Positions 23,324-30,327 of a DNA stretch of 31,511 bases are shown piece after piece. The notes under the pieces are model-generated. The model was not told the DNA's origin. It was given only the letters and a program-made list of their open reading frames with translations, and searched no databases. The first letter of the stretch is position 1. Each line of letters begins with the position of its first letter. A program made the translations under genes and the position numbers. This stretch comes from CAYNYM01 sp049366815 (GTDB lineage Bacteria; Desulfobacterota; DSM-4660; Desulfatiglandales; HGW-15): NCBI GenBank assembly GCA_049366815.1, contig JBMNCO010000146.1, positions 1 through 31,511 on the forward strand, written 5' to 3'.

Positions 23324-23859
23324 GTAACGATGCTCCTCCGTGTTTTAAGGTTCCACCGTGATCCGGCCCGTGGTTTGCCCAAGGTTCCTCACCCTTGTGA
23401 GGGCAGGAGACCAGGTTGACGAGAGACGTCTACGCCCGGAAGCGGAGGATCAGGAAAACTTCCTGATGAAGTTCCGGTCGATGCGGTCCTTGATCAGAAA
23501 GGCAGGTGAATAACTTGACCTTTCCCGCTTCCCTGCTCCTGAACGGTTCCTTTTTCCCGGAAAGCGTATTGGTCAGATAGAGTCCAAGGTACACGCTATT
23601 GTTCTCCTTGTCATTCTCGTTTTAAGGGTCTCCACGATCCCCTATTCATCACAGTGGAGAAAACGGGCGCGGGATGGGGGTGCATCTCAATGCGGGAATA
23701 CCGGATCTTTTTGTTTTGAATACAGGATCCGCCCCACTCTCTCCATGGCGCTGTTCAGGTAAGATTCCAAAGTATGTACGGTCATGCGAATTTTTTGTGC
23801 CTTGACGTATGATCCGAAAAAATGGACCACCTTGCCGAAAATAAAAGGAGGTAACGCCC
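23324..23859. other. intergenic region with a cysS relic
   Basis: These 536 bases contain no intact gene. They hold the cysteinyl-tRNA synthetase fragment (23502-23594), two small perfect hairpins (CCTCACccttGTGAGG around 23386-23401; ATCAGGAAaacTTCCTGAT 23449-23467) and one ATCCTGTATT motif copy (23718-23730, minus). Confidence 0.5.
23502..23594 (-). pseudogene. cysS: cysteinyl-tRNA synthetase relic (N-terminal 31 codons)
   Basis: From GTG 23594 (AAGGAG nine bases upstream) the frame reads LYLTNTLSGKKEPF and REAGKVKLFTC. This matches the CysS start (pattern LxIYNTLTGKKExF, xGKVxxxxCG), including the first zinc-ligand cysteine. Homology ends right after that cysteine: the expected GPTVYxxxHIGN is missing and the frame closes at 23430 with unrelated residues. 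So a start and ribosome site survive but nearly the whole gene is gone. A functional cysS must exist elsewhere. Confidence 0.6.
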
Positions 23860-24156
23860 ATGACAAGACGAATCAGTCTGAGTGTGAACGATGCCCCGAT
23901 CGACCTGGATTATTTTGTCCAGGGATTTATTGACCATACGGTCGTCGGGATGGTATCCGGCCTGGAGGGAGTCGGCGAAGCAAATGAGATCACGATAGAA
24001 ATCAATGGCGAGGAGGTAGCTGTCGGCGTAAACGGCGATCCTGTGCCCTTAAACCCATTTGTCGTTTCGATGGTCATCAATACCGTGAGGGGCATGATCT
24101 CTTCCTTAAAGGGCGTGGAGGACACCAAAAAGATCAAAATCGGAATCGAGCGATAA
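23860..24156 (+). CDS. 98-residue protein made of two tandem copies of one small domain
   Basis: Start ATG 23860 has an ideal AAAAGGAGG. The protein is an internal duplication. Residues about 8-49 (VNDAPIDLDYFVQGFIDHTV, VGMVSGLEGVGEANEITIEI) align with 57-97 (VNGDPVPLNPFVVSMVINTV, RGMISSLKGVEDTKKIKIGI). Each unit has strand, PxxLxxFV turn, helix with (G)M(V/I)SxLxGV and a closing acidic/basic strand. The second unit looks like a stand-alone small conserved hypothetical protein of anaerobes. Function unknown; no membrane or export signal. It ends four bases before the convergent hydA stop. Confidence 0.75.
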   Translation: MTRRISLSVNDAPIDLDYFVQGFIDHTVVGMVSGLEGVGEANEITIEINGEEVAVGVNGDPVPLNPFVVSMVINTVRGMISSLKGVEDTKKIKIGIER

Positions 24157-24160
24157 GCCT

Positions 24161-25432
24161 TCAGTGAACCGAACAGGAAAAACAGGGATCGTAGGCGCGG
24201 ATCAGTTGCTCGCACTTCTTCCGGAGCCCGGGCCCGTCATCTTCTGAAAAACGGTTGACCAACAAGCGCAGATCTTCCTCCATGTTTGCAAAATTGTGAG
24301 AGGTCGGTGTGACCAGGTTTGCTTTTCCAATAAAACCCCTTCTGTCGACCTCGTAGTAATGCATGAGCAGTCCACGGGGTGCCTCGGTAATGGACCTGCC
24401 TGCGCCTTCCCGGATCTTGAACGAAGCGCGCTCATTTTGAGGGTTGAGGCCGGATATCAGGCTGAGACATTCCAACATCCCGTCGTGGATCTCCAGGGCC
24501 TGGGCCAGGTTGTTATGAAACGGGTTGCAGTCGGGCAAAGACAGGTTCATTTTACCGGCCAGGGCCCTAGTCTCCTGATGATAGCAATCGAATTTGAGAT
24601 TCATGCGGGCGAGAGCACCCACCATGAAAGGAGAACCCTCCGCGGTGAATGATTTTTTGGCCATGGCGTAGGATTCCTGTTTTTCCTTGAAATAGGATGC
24701 ATACCGGTGGATTTCCAGGTCCAGTCCCTTCGAAGAAACGAGTTTTCCTTCATTTATGGCAAACTCCCCGTCTCTTTGAAGGCCGACGTACTCGGTGTTC
24801 GACTCGAGATCGGGACAGGTGAGGTCGTTTATCAGGTGACACGTATTCCGGGCCAGCGGAAGAAGGGCTTCGATATCCACAGCCAGCGCATCCAGGTCCT
24901 TTGATGAGGGGACTCTGGTAAAACCCCCCACAACCATGGAAACAGGGTGAAGCGCTCTGCCTCCGATCACGTCACCGACTCTGTTCATGACCTCCTTCAT
25001 TCTCAGAAAATTCCTTGTCTCTTCTTTGAATTCGGACATCATGGGCAGGAAACCGGGATAGTTGAAATAGTCGGGTAACGCGAGCATGTAGAGATGGACG
25101 ATGTGGCTGGAAACGATCTGAGCCACACACATCAGGCGGCGGAGTGCCTTCGTCTGGCTGCCGGGATCAATGCCCATCGCGTCCTCCACGGCCTGCAGAG
25201 AGGTGGTCATGTGGGAAATGGGGCAAATGCCGCAAATGCGGGATACGATATCTCCCACCTCGTCAAACCTTCGTCCCACCAGGAAGCTTTCAAAAAAACG
25301 AGGAGGTTCGAAGATCTTCAATTTTATGTCCGTCTCGTCTCCTTCCCCGACTCTGACCGTGAGCGCCGTCTCTCCTTCCACCCGCGAAAGATAGTCCACA
25401 TGGAGGCTGTGCGGTTTAATCGACCTGCGCAT
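24161..25432 (-). CDS. hydA: [NiFe] hydrogenase large subunit, group 3b (sulfhydrogenase alpha)
   Basis: 423 residues from ATG 25432 (GGGGAG upstream; an open extension to 25549 lies inside hydD). Carries the active-site Ni-Fe ligands: L1 RICGICPISH (Cys 67, 70) and L2 DPCFSCSVH (Cys 417, 420). It begins HSLHVDYLSRVEGETALTV, the usual RVEG motif. It oxidises H2 or reduces protons and, in family members, elemental sulfur or polysulfide, coupled to NAD(P)H through HydG. The coding region ends exactly at the His of L2, so the C-terminal peptide normally removed by a maturation protease is absent. Start overlaps the hydD stop by 17 bases, consistent with coupled translation. Confidence 0.93.
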   Translation of the reverse strand: MRRSIKPHSLHVDYLSRVEGETALTVRVGEGDETDIKLKIFEPPRFFESFLVGRRFDEVGDIVSRICGICPISHMTTSLQAVEDAMGIDPGSQTKALRRLMCVAQIVSSHIVHLYMLALPDYFNYPGFLPMMSEFKEETRNFLRMKEVMNRVGDVIGGRALHPVSMVVGGFTRVPSSKDLDALAVDIEALLPLARNTCHLINDLTCPDLESNTEYVGLQRDGEFAINEGKLVSSKGLDLEIHRYASYFKEKQESYAMAKKSFTAEGSPFMVGALARMNLKFDCYHQETRALAGKMNLSLPDCNPFHNNLAQALEIHDGMLECLSLISGLNPQNERASFKIREGAGRSITEAPRGLLMHYYEVDRRGFIGKANLVTPTSHNFANMEEDLRLLVNRFSEDDGPGLRKKCEQLIRAYDPCFSCSVH

Positions 25433-26192
25433 AGCGTTCGGCTCCCCTCCTGAACCCCGCCTTGACCGAGGCGTATTGTGTAAATCTGCAGAAGATTTCC
25501 TCAGGACCGAGTCCCATTCTTTCGAACTGCCGGGCCAGGGCCTCGGCATTGGCGTCCTCCATCGGACCCCAGCAGCCGTAACAGGCTCGACCGTACGAAG
25601 GGCACAGGGCGCCGCACCCCGCGTTGGTTACGGGTCCCATGCAGGGCTCGTTGTGGGCGACCAGCACACAGAGATTTCCCTTTAATTTGCATTCAACACA
25701 AACAGCGTGGTTGAAATGGCGCGGGCGACGTCCCAACAGAAGAGACAGGACCGTCTCAACCAGGTCCTGCTGTCCCATAGGACAACCCTTGATGTATCCG
25801 TCCACCGGGACAAAGGCATCAACCGCCTGGGCCTTCATGGCGTGTAGCGGTGTGATATCTTCATAAACGCTTTGCTGGGCCTGCAATTCGACTGTGTGAT
25901 TCTTGATGGCCGGTACACCGCCGTTCACCGCACAAGAGCCTATGGGCAGAAGCCAAGAGGCGTTTTTGCGGACTCTTTTGAGCTGATCCGCCTGTTCAGC
26001 CTGGGTGATCGCCCCTTCTATCAGGGCTATGTCAAAGGGGCCTGTCTCCAGACCTCCGCTCTGGGCCATCTTGAGAAAAACGACCTCTATATGGTCGAAT
26101 ATCTCGCTGATATACTTCTGAAAATACAGCAGCTGAAACTCACAACCCGAACAGCAGCTATATTTAAAAACGCCGAGCCGGAATCTTCTCAT
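25416..26192 (-). CDS. hydD: [NiFe] hydrogenase small subunit, group 3b (sulfhydrogenase delta)
   Basis: 258 residues without the Tat signal of uptake hydrogenases, so cytoplasmic. Proximal-cluster ligands are CSGCE (Cys 14 and 17), GSCAVNGGVPA and the GCP of YIKGCPMG. The C-terminal half has further cysteines (VCVECKLKGNLC, CMGPVTNAGCGALCPSYGRACYGC) for two more 4Fe-4S clusters. These carry electrons from the Ni-Fe site in HydA towards HydB and HydG. Length and pattern match sulfhydrogenase delta. It starts 18 bases after the hydG stop. Confidence 0.93.
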   Translation of the reverse strand: MRRFRLGVFKYSCCSGCEFQLLYFQKYISEIFDHIEVVFLKMAQSGGLETGPFDIALIEGAITQAEQADQLKRVRKNASWLLPIGSCAVNGGVPAIKNHTVELQAQQSVYEDITPLHAMKAQAVDAFVPVDGYIKGCPMGQQDLVETVLSLLLGRRPRHFNHAVCVECKLKGNLCVLVAHNEPCMGPVTNAGCGALCPSYGRACYGCWGPMEDANAEALARQFERMGLGPEEIFCRFTQYASVKAGFRRGAERYAQVD

Positions 26193-26210
26193 CCTGTTCT
26201 CCTTCCTGGT

Positions 26211-27044
26211 TTACAGCAACGCATCTTCAAAACGTTTGATATCGACATAAGAAAAAACAGGGCCGTCCCGACAGACGAATTTGCTTCCGATCTGGCAGTG
26301 GCCGCAATGCGCCGTGCCGCAACGCATGCGTCTTTCCATGCTCACGAAGATGTGGTCGCCCAGGTAGCCTTCCTGAAGGAGCTTGCGAGCCACAAACCGC
26401 ATCATGATCTCGGGGCCGCAGAGGCAGACCACGGCAGCGGTCCGGTTTAGTCCCAATCCTTCCAGGAACTGAGGCACCAGGCCTTCGCGAATTTTCAGCG
26501 GGCTCAATCGCCCCTCCTGTACCTTATCGGCACAGTAGAGGGTTCGTATTTCCTCCTGCTCCTGCCAGAAGATCAGATCCTTCTGAAAAACCATGTTATC
26601 AGGAGACTTGGCGCCGTAGACCAGCACGAGATCGTTCATTTTATTTCTCTCGGCCAGGCAATGCAGGATAAGAGGTCTCAGGGGAGCAAGGCCTATCCCG
26701 CCCGCGACAAGCAAGACATCCCTTCCCCCCAGCTTCTCAACGGGCCAGGGGCGCCCGAAAGGCCCGCGAACCATGATGCGATCTCCGATTCCAAGCAAGG
26801 CCGTCAATGAGGTCACATTGCCCGCGCGCCTTATCGTATGGGAGAAAACGTTCTTGTTGGACTCAGCCGAAGAACTCACCGAGATCGGGGCCTCCTCGAC
26901 CCCCGGTAGACCGATCATATTGAACTGGCCTGGAGAAAAGAGAAATTGCGCTTCCTCCTCGAGAAAAAAGGAATAGGTCTTCACATCCCGGGTTTCAGGA
27001 ACGATATCGACGAGGCGGGCGGTTTTGTAGTCCAGGCTTTCCAT
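26211..27044 (-). CDS. hydG: sulfhydrogenase gamma subunit, FAD/NAD(P)-binding
   Basis: 277 residues from ATG 27044. The diaphorase of the complex: flavin domain (FSPGQFNMIGLPGVEEAPIS), FAD/NAD linker, nucleotide domain (VAGGIGLAPLRPLILH) and a C-terminal 2Fe-2S site MRCGTAHCGHCQIGSKFVC. This is the ferredoxin-NADP reductase-like subunit found in group 3b hydrogenases and dihydroorotate dehydrogenase electron-transfer subunits. The frame is open to 27128, but those codons lie in repeat DNA. The ribosome site at 27044 is weak (AAGGAT, about 12 bases away), perhaps because the repeat replaced the original leader. Confidence 0.92.
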   Translation of the reverse strand: MESLDYKTARLVDIVPETRDVKTYSFFLEEEAQFLFSPGQFNMIGLPGVEEAPISVSSSAESNKNVFSHTIRRAGNVTSLTALLGIGDRIMVRGPFGRPWPVEKLGGRDVLLVAGGIGLAPLRPLILHCLAERNKMNDLVLVYGAKSPDNMVFQKDLIFWQEQEEIRTLYCADKVQEGRLSPLKIREGLVPQFLEGLGLNRTAAVVCLCGPEIMMRFVARKLLQEGYLGDHIFVSMERRMRCGTAHCGHCQIGSKFVCRDGPVFSYVDIKRFEDALL

Positions 27045-27095
27045 GGCCGTTTGTATCCTTCGCTTTTCGGACGGAACAAAGATGCTCAGTAACAC

Positions 27096-27326
27096 TTTAG
27101 CCCTTTGAAAAATTCGAATGGAAATCATGCACCCTTTCTTACGTTCCGAAGCTCCCGGGCTGGTCTTTTTTGCGATTTATCCATGGGGGAGTTCTGCCCC
27201 CTCCCCATTCTCGACTTCGTCGAGCTGGGGTTTCCCCCACGGATAAATCGCAAAAAGACGGCGCCCTCCCGCTGGTCACTTCAGAAAGGGAGCATGATTT
27301 CCACACAGTTATTGGAAAGGGCTAAA
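27096..27326. mobile_element. 231-bp MITE-like element inside the hydrogenase operon
   Basis: Terminal inverted repeats: left TTTAGCCCTTT...TGGAAATCATGCACCC, right (reversed) TTTAGCCCTTT...TGGAAATCATGCTCCC. The inside is a long hairpin: arms 27163-27190 and 27233-27259 pair over 27-28 bases with one bulge and one mismatch, and the loop holds a second small CTCGA/TCGAG stem. No open frame for a transposase and no clear target duplication. The left end recurs at 14041-14095, the right end at 22364-22446, and a near-solo end pair at 29744-29775. It separates hydB from hydG. Confidence 0.75.
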
Positions 27327-27366
27327 TTCATACGATGTTCATTGTTTGCCGGCCTCCGATCAGATC

Positions 27367-28494
27367 TCAGGAATTCCGGGTTCTTTTTGCGGGCTTCTTA
27401 TCCGGACCCGACTCTTGACGCATGATCTCCTTCGCGATCTCGGTCAAATCGATCTTTGTGGGACACCAGGTCATACACCGTCCGCAGCCGACACATCCGA
27501 AACATCCGAACTGTTCCCACCAGGTCGCGAGTTTGTGGGTGACGAATTGACGGAGTCTGGCTTGTCGGGTCCCGCGAAAATTGCCTCCATAGACCTCCGC
27601 GAAATGCAGTTCCTGACAGGAATCCTTGTAACGGACCCTATCACAGTGCTTCAGGTCGAAACTGACGTGATCTCTTGGGTTGTAACAAAAGCAGGTGGGG
27701 CAGACCATGGTGCAATTGGTACAGCCCAGGCACCGTTCCTCGGCCGTTTGCCTCCAGACGGGGTGATCTTGATTTGCGAGAATCACTTCGACTAGACCCT
27801 CCGTCTCTATTTTCTTGGTGAATTGGCTGCGCAAGTTCAGACGGAGTTCTTTCCTTTTGCGGAGGTGGGCGCCATCGGCCTTTTCCGGCCGTAGGCCGGA
27901 AATGAGTTGGTGGGCGCGGTCTCCCAGAATTTCCACGAGGTAGAGGTCCCCCAGATCCGTAAACAAAAAGTCATAGCCGATCCTGGGCTCGAAGAGGGGG
28001 CCGGTTCCCATGGAAGCGCAGAAGCACTGAGGATGGACGCAGGTGCAATGATAGCCCATGAGTAGGGTGTTCCGACGCCAAAGTCTGTAGTTGCTATCTT
28101 GGATCCCCGCGCCCAAAAAGACCTTGTCCAGGACAAGGACGGCATGAAGATCACAAGAGCGGACGCCCAGAAGAACCTGTGGGGGCGGAGCTTCCGGCTT
28201 TTCCACATGGAAGCCGCCATCATGTCGATGGATCGTGCACAGTTTTTCAGTGAGATGATAGAGGTAGGTCTGGGGTCCCGACATGGTCGGCCCGTAATCC
28301 AGCGCAATGTCATCGATCGAATCGATCTCACGAAACGCTGCGTACCCTCCTTCATGGACTGGGCCGACCAATCTGTATGTTCGGCCCAGGTCATTGAGCC
28401 AGGGCAAGAGACGGTCTTTCTCCGTAACATAGGTCCCGTATTGCATGAATGATTTCCCGTGTCCGAGGGCCTGAGACTCGGATTCCTTGTCCAT
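27367..28494 (-). CDS. hydB: sulfhydrogenase beta subunit (4Fe-4S ferredoxin-type)
   Basis: 375 residues; family of sulfhydrogenase beta and anaerobic sulfite reductase subunit A. After an N-terminal domain with LLGVRSCDLHAVLVLDKVF come two 4Fe-4S motifs, CLGCTNCTMVCPTCFC (about 256-271) and CFGCVGCGRCMTWCP (about 333-347). Also a cysteine cluster CTCVHPQCFCAS. It passes electrons between the small subunit and HydG and in family members takes part in sulfur reduction. The start is uncertain: ATG 28494 or ATG 28446 (MQYGTYVTEK), neither with a strong ribosome site. It is the first hyd gene and is separated from hydG by a 231-bp inserted repeat. Confidence 0.93.
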   Translation of the reverse strand: MDKESESQALGHGKSFMQYGTYVTEKDRLLPWLNDLGRTYRLVGPVHEGGYAAFREIDSIDDIALDYGPTMSGPQTYLYHLTEKLCTIHRHDGGFHVEKPEAPPPQVLLGVRSCDLHAVLVLDKVFLGAGIQDSNYRLWRRNTLLMGYHCTCVHPQCFCASMGTGPLFEPRIGYDFLFTDLGDLYLVEILGDRAHQLISGLRPEKADGAHLRKRKELRLNLRSQFTKKIETEGLVEVILANQDHPVWRQTAEERCLGCTNCTMVCPTCFCYNPRDHVSFDLKHCDRVRYKDSCQELHFAEVYGGNFRGTRQARLRQFVTHKLATWWEQFGCFGCVGCGRCMTWCPTKIDLTEIAKEIMRQESGPDKKPAKRTRNS

Positions 28495-28504
28495 TTTGAT
28501 TCGG

Positions 28505-28550
28505 GGCAGGGTCCACCGCTCCAGGCAGGGTCCACCGCTCCAGGCAGGGG
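28505..28550. repeat. 19-bp tandem repeat, about 2.4 units
   Basis: GGCAGGGTCCACCGCTCCA occurs at 28505-28523 and 28524-28542, with a third partial unit GGCAGGGG. It occupies most of the short gap between the GAF gene and hydB, where a hydB ribosome site or leader would be expected. Confidence 0.85.
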
Positions 28551-28569
28551 CCGATCTATTGGTTTTGGT

Positions 28570-29622
28570 TCAGATCCTGGGCGGCCTATCTCCCCAGTCA
28601 TACCAGTGCCAAACGTCTCTGGTGAGATCTTCGTAATCCCTCTTGATGTGCTCATACAACCGGGCGTTCTCTATGGCGATGGCGCTGAAATCGGCAAGGA
28701 GGTCAAAAAGCATGCGGTCCTGGTGGGAAAACGCCCGCATGTGGTCCATGTAAAGTCGCAAGACGCCTATGGATTTTCCCCTGATTCGCAGCGGGGTACA
28801 GATCAGGGCATGAACACCTTCTCCGGTCAGATTCTCAGGAAAGGGGGTATTCCGCTGTTTGGATATGTCGGAGATCACGATCATCTGCTCCAGACAGTCC
28901 TTGACGCTGTCATCGATCGATAGGACCTCTTTCTCGAAGAAGCCGTCTCCTAGACCGTGCGATGCCTTCAACTCCAGCGTATTCACCTGTGGATTTCGCA
29001 AAAAAACGGAGGCCCCTTTTGCATGAAAGAGTTTTGCCCCGTTTTCAACCACAAGACTCAAGATGCGGCCCAGATCGAGCCGGGAAGTGACAGCCCTGCC
29101 CACCTCGGAAATAATTTGGAGATCTCTGTAAAGCCTGGCGTTGGCAAGAGTGATGCCGGCCTGGGCGGAAAGGGTACTGATATAGCTTGTCTCTTCGGCC
29201 GTGAAGATCCTGCGCTCTTTTGAGAAGACCCAAATGACCCCCACCGGTCGCTCCCGCGATTTGAGCGGCGTGACAAGGGCGGAGTGCATCCGCTCTGATC
29301 GGGCGAGTTCCCTGTAGGCAGGGTCTTCCGTCATGTCTTTTATTGCCATCACCTTTCCACGGAGTGCCTCGGCGCTCACCGGGTCCGCCTTTAGCTCCAC
29401 AGGATCACGGGTAAGATAGGCATCGGAGAGATTTCGTGACGCTGCAATCGTCAGGGTTTGATGGGAGGGCTCCAGGAGGAGGATGGAGGATGCGTCCACC
29501 TCCACACATGTGTGCATGGATTTCAGAATCGCATGAAGGGCCTCGTCGTAGTCGAGGGTACAGGTTATTTCACCGCAGATCCGGCAGAAGCCGTCGCGGT
29601 ATGGTGTTTGGATCTCTTCCAT
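28570..29622 (-). CDS. double GAF-domain protein
   Basis: 350 residues. Starts MEEIQTPYRDGFCRICGEIT, then GAF 1 (about 22-165, with VDASSILLLEPSHQTL, ALVTPLKSRERPVGVIWVFS and ITLANARLYRDL) and GAF 2 (about 166-330, with ALICTPLRIRGKSIGVLRLY and IAIENARLYEHI). The C-terminus is helical and acidic with no kinase, GGDEF or DNA-binding domain. Cysteines FCRICGE near residues 12-16 could bind metal. It is a stand-alone sensor, perhaps acting on the hydrogenase operon that follows on the same strand 75 bases later. Start ATG 29622 has GGGAGGA. Confidence 0.88.
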   Translation of the reverse strand: MEEIQTPYRDGFCRICGEITCTLDYDEALHAILKSMHTCVEVDASSILLLEPSHQTLTIAASRNLSDAYLTRDPVELKADPVSAEALRGKVMAIKDMTEDPAYRELARSERMHSALVTPLKSRERPVGVIWVFSKERRIFTAEETSYISTLSAQAGITLANARLYRDLQIISEVGRAVTSRLDLGRILSLVVENGAKLFHAKGASVFLRNPQVNTLELKASHGLGDGFFEKEVLSIDDSVKDCLEQMIVISDISKQRNTPFPENLTGEGVHALICTPLRIRGKSIGVLRLYMDHMRAFSHQDRMLFDLLADFSAIAIENARLYEHIKRDYEDLTRDVWHWYDWGDRPPRI

Positions 29623-30046
29623 GGGCTTCCTCCCTTTTTTCTCGATTCACAGGTCTGTGTCCATATTGGAGGAGATGACGTGAAGAGGAAATAGGGTAGA
29701 TCCTGTATTTTCACAGGACGATACCGTCAAAGCTTTGTAAAATTTCAGCCCTTTGAAAAATTCGAAAAGGCTAAATTCATACAAAGCTTGAAAATGAGCG
29801 TGAGACTGGAAAATTCACAAAAAAGACTTATCGTAAGGGCGTAGAAAAACGAGTGGGTCGACGGAAGATGCGCCGTAAAAGACCGCAAATCGGAAAGCCC
29901 GGAAGACAGACCCACCAATCGGCACTCATCCCAATCTGAATCGAATGCGGAGTGTTTGTGCAGGTGAGAAGAACGTCGGAGCCGTACGATTCAGCGGAGA
30001 TCATGCAGTCGCTGTTTCCGGTCCGGGATGAGAGGAGGTGAGTGAG
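29623..30046. other. long leader/intergenic region with repeat and possible RNA structure
   Basis: These 424 bases hold one ATCCTGTATTT motif (29699-29711), a compact TTTAGCC repeat (29744-29775), and from about 29853 a stretch that could fold: GTGGGTC (29853-29859) pairs with GACCCAC (29909-29915), enclosing ACGG/CCGT (29861-29864 with 29873-29876). CACTC (29923-29927) pairs with GAGTG (29950-29954). It precedes the Cys-rich gene on the plus strand. No known riboswitch class could be assigned. Confidence 0.4.
29744..29775. repeat. TTTAGCC repeat family, near-solo inverted end pair
   Basis: Left end TTCAGCCCTTTGAAAAATTC is followed almost at once by the right end AAGGCTAAA, with no interior. 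The flanks extend the symmetry (CAAAGCTTTGTA on the left against TACAAAGCTTG on the right). It looks like a collapsed element or a palindrome left after loss of the middle. Confidence 0.75.
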
Positions 30047-30208
30047 ATGGATAAAGAGAAAGAACAGAAAACCATGAAAAGCGAAAGCGGCGAGGAAACC
30101 AGTCAGTGCGGATGCTACGTGGTGGATCCGTGCAGTTCATATTGTGGATGCTGCGTAGTGGATGCTTGCGGATGCGAGTATTACACCATTGATCCTTGCT
30201 GCTGCTGA
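30047..30208 (+). CDS. 53-residue cysteine-rich repeat protein, unknown function
   Basis: Start ATG 30047 follows an ideal AGGAGGTGAG. The first 20 residues are charged and Cys-free (MDKEKEQKTMKSESGEE). The rest holds 11 cysteines in 33 residues as three related units: CGCYVVDPC, CGCCVVDAC and CGCEYYTIDPC, ending CCC. The stop is TGA 30206-30208, followed by a perfect 15-bp hairpin. Leader-plus-core layout and the CGCxVVDxC repeats suggest a metal-binding peptide or a ribosomally made, modified peptide precursor. No modification enzyme is adjacent. I do not recognise a characterised family. Confidence 0.7.
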   Translation: MDKEKEQKTMKSESGEETSQCGCYVVDPCSSYCGCCVVDACGCEYYTIDPCCC

Positions 30209-30222
30209 TAAGAAAACTTTAG

Positions 30223-30264
30223 ACAATAAAGGACCGGAATCACTTGATCCCGGTCCTTTATTGT
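30223..30264. terminator. strong hairpin after the Cys-rich gene, probably a bidirectional terminator
   Basis: ACAATAAAGGACCGG (30223-30237) pairs perfectly with CCGGTCCTTTATTGT (30250-30264), a 15-bp stem with a 12-base loop. It lies between the stop of the plus-strand Cys-rich gene and the stop of the minus-strand cytochrome gene. The T-rich run is inside the stem rather than a clean tail. Confidence 0.7.
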
Positions 30265-30327
30265 TGTCTCCTTCCAAATGCGGTTTGCCGGACTGTAACG
30301 ACAAACAGTCCGGCAACCGAGCCGTCC

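Noticed and set aside
23449..23467. Perfect hairpin ATCAGGAAaacTTCCTGAT as a terminator
   Set aside because: No T-run and no gene end nearby; it lies next to the cysS relic.
27105..27425. Plus-strand open frame across the hydB-hydG gap
   Set aside because: It is made of the MITE-like repeat and the antisense of hydB; the same SRWSLQKGSMIS string recurs only because the repeat recurs.
29853..29915. Possible cobalamin riboswitch, because of AGCCCGGAAGAC next to GACCCACC
   Set aside because: The conserved B12-box GCCACTG and other core elements are missing; only a generic structured leader is claimed.
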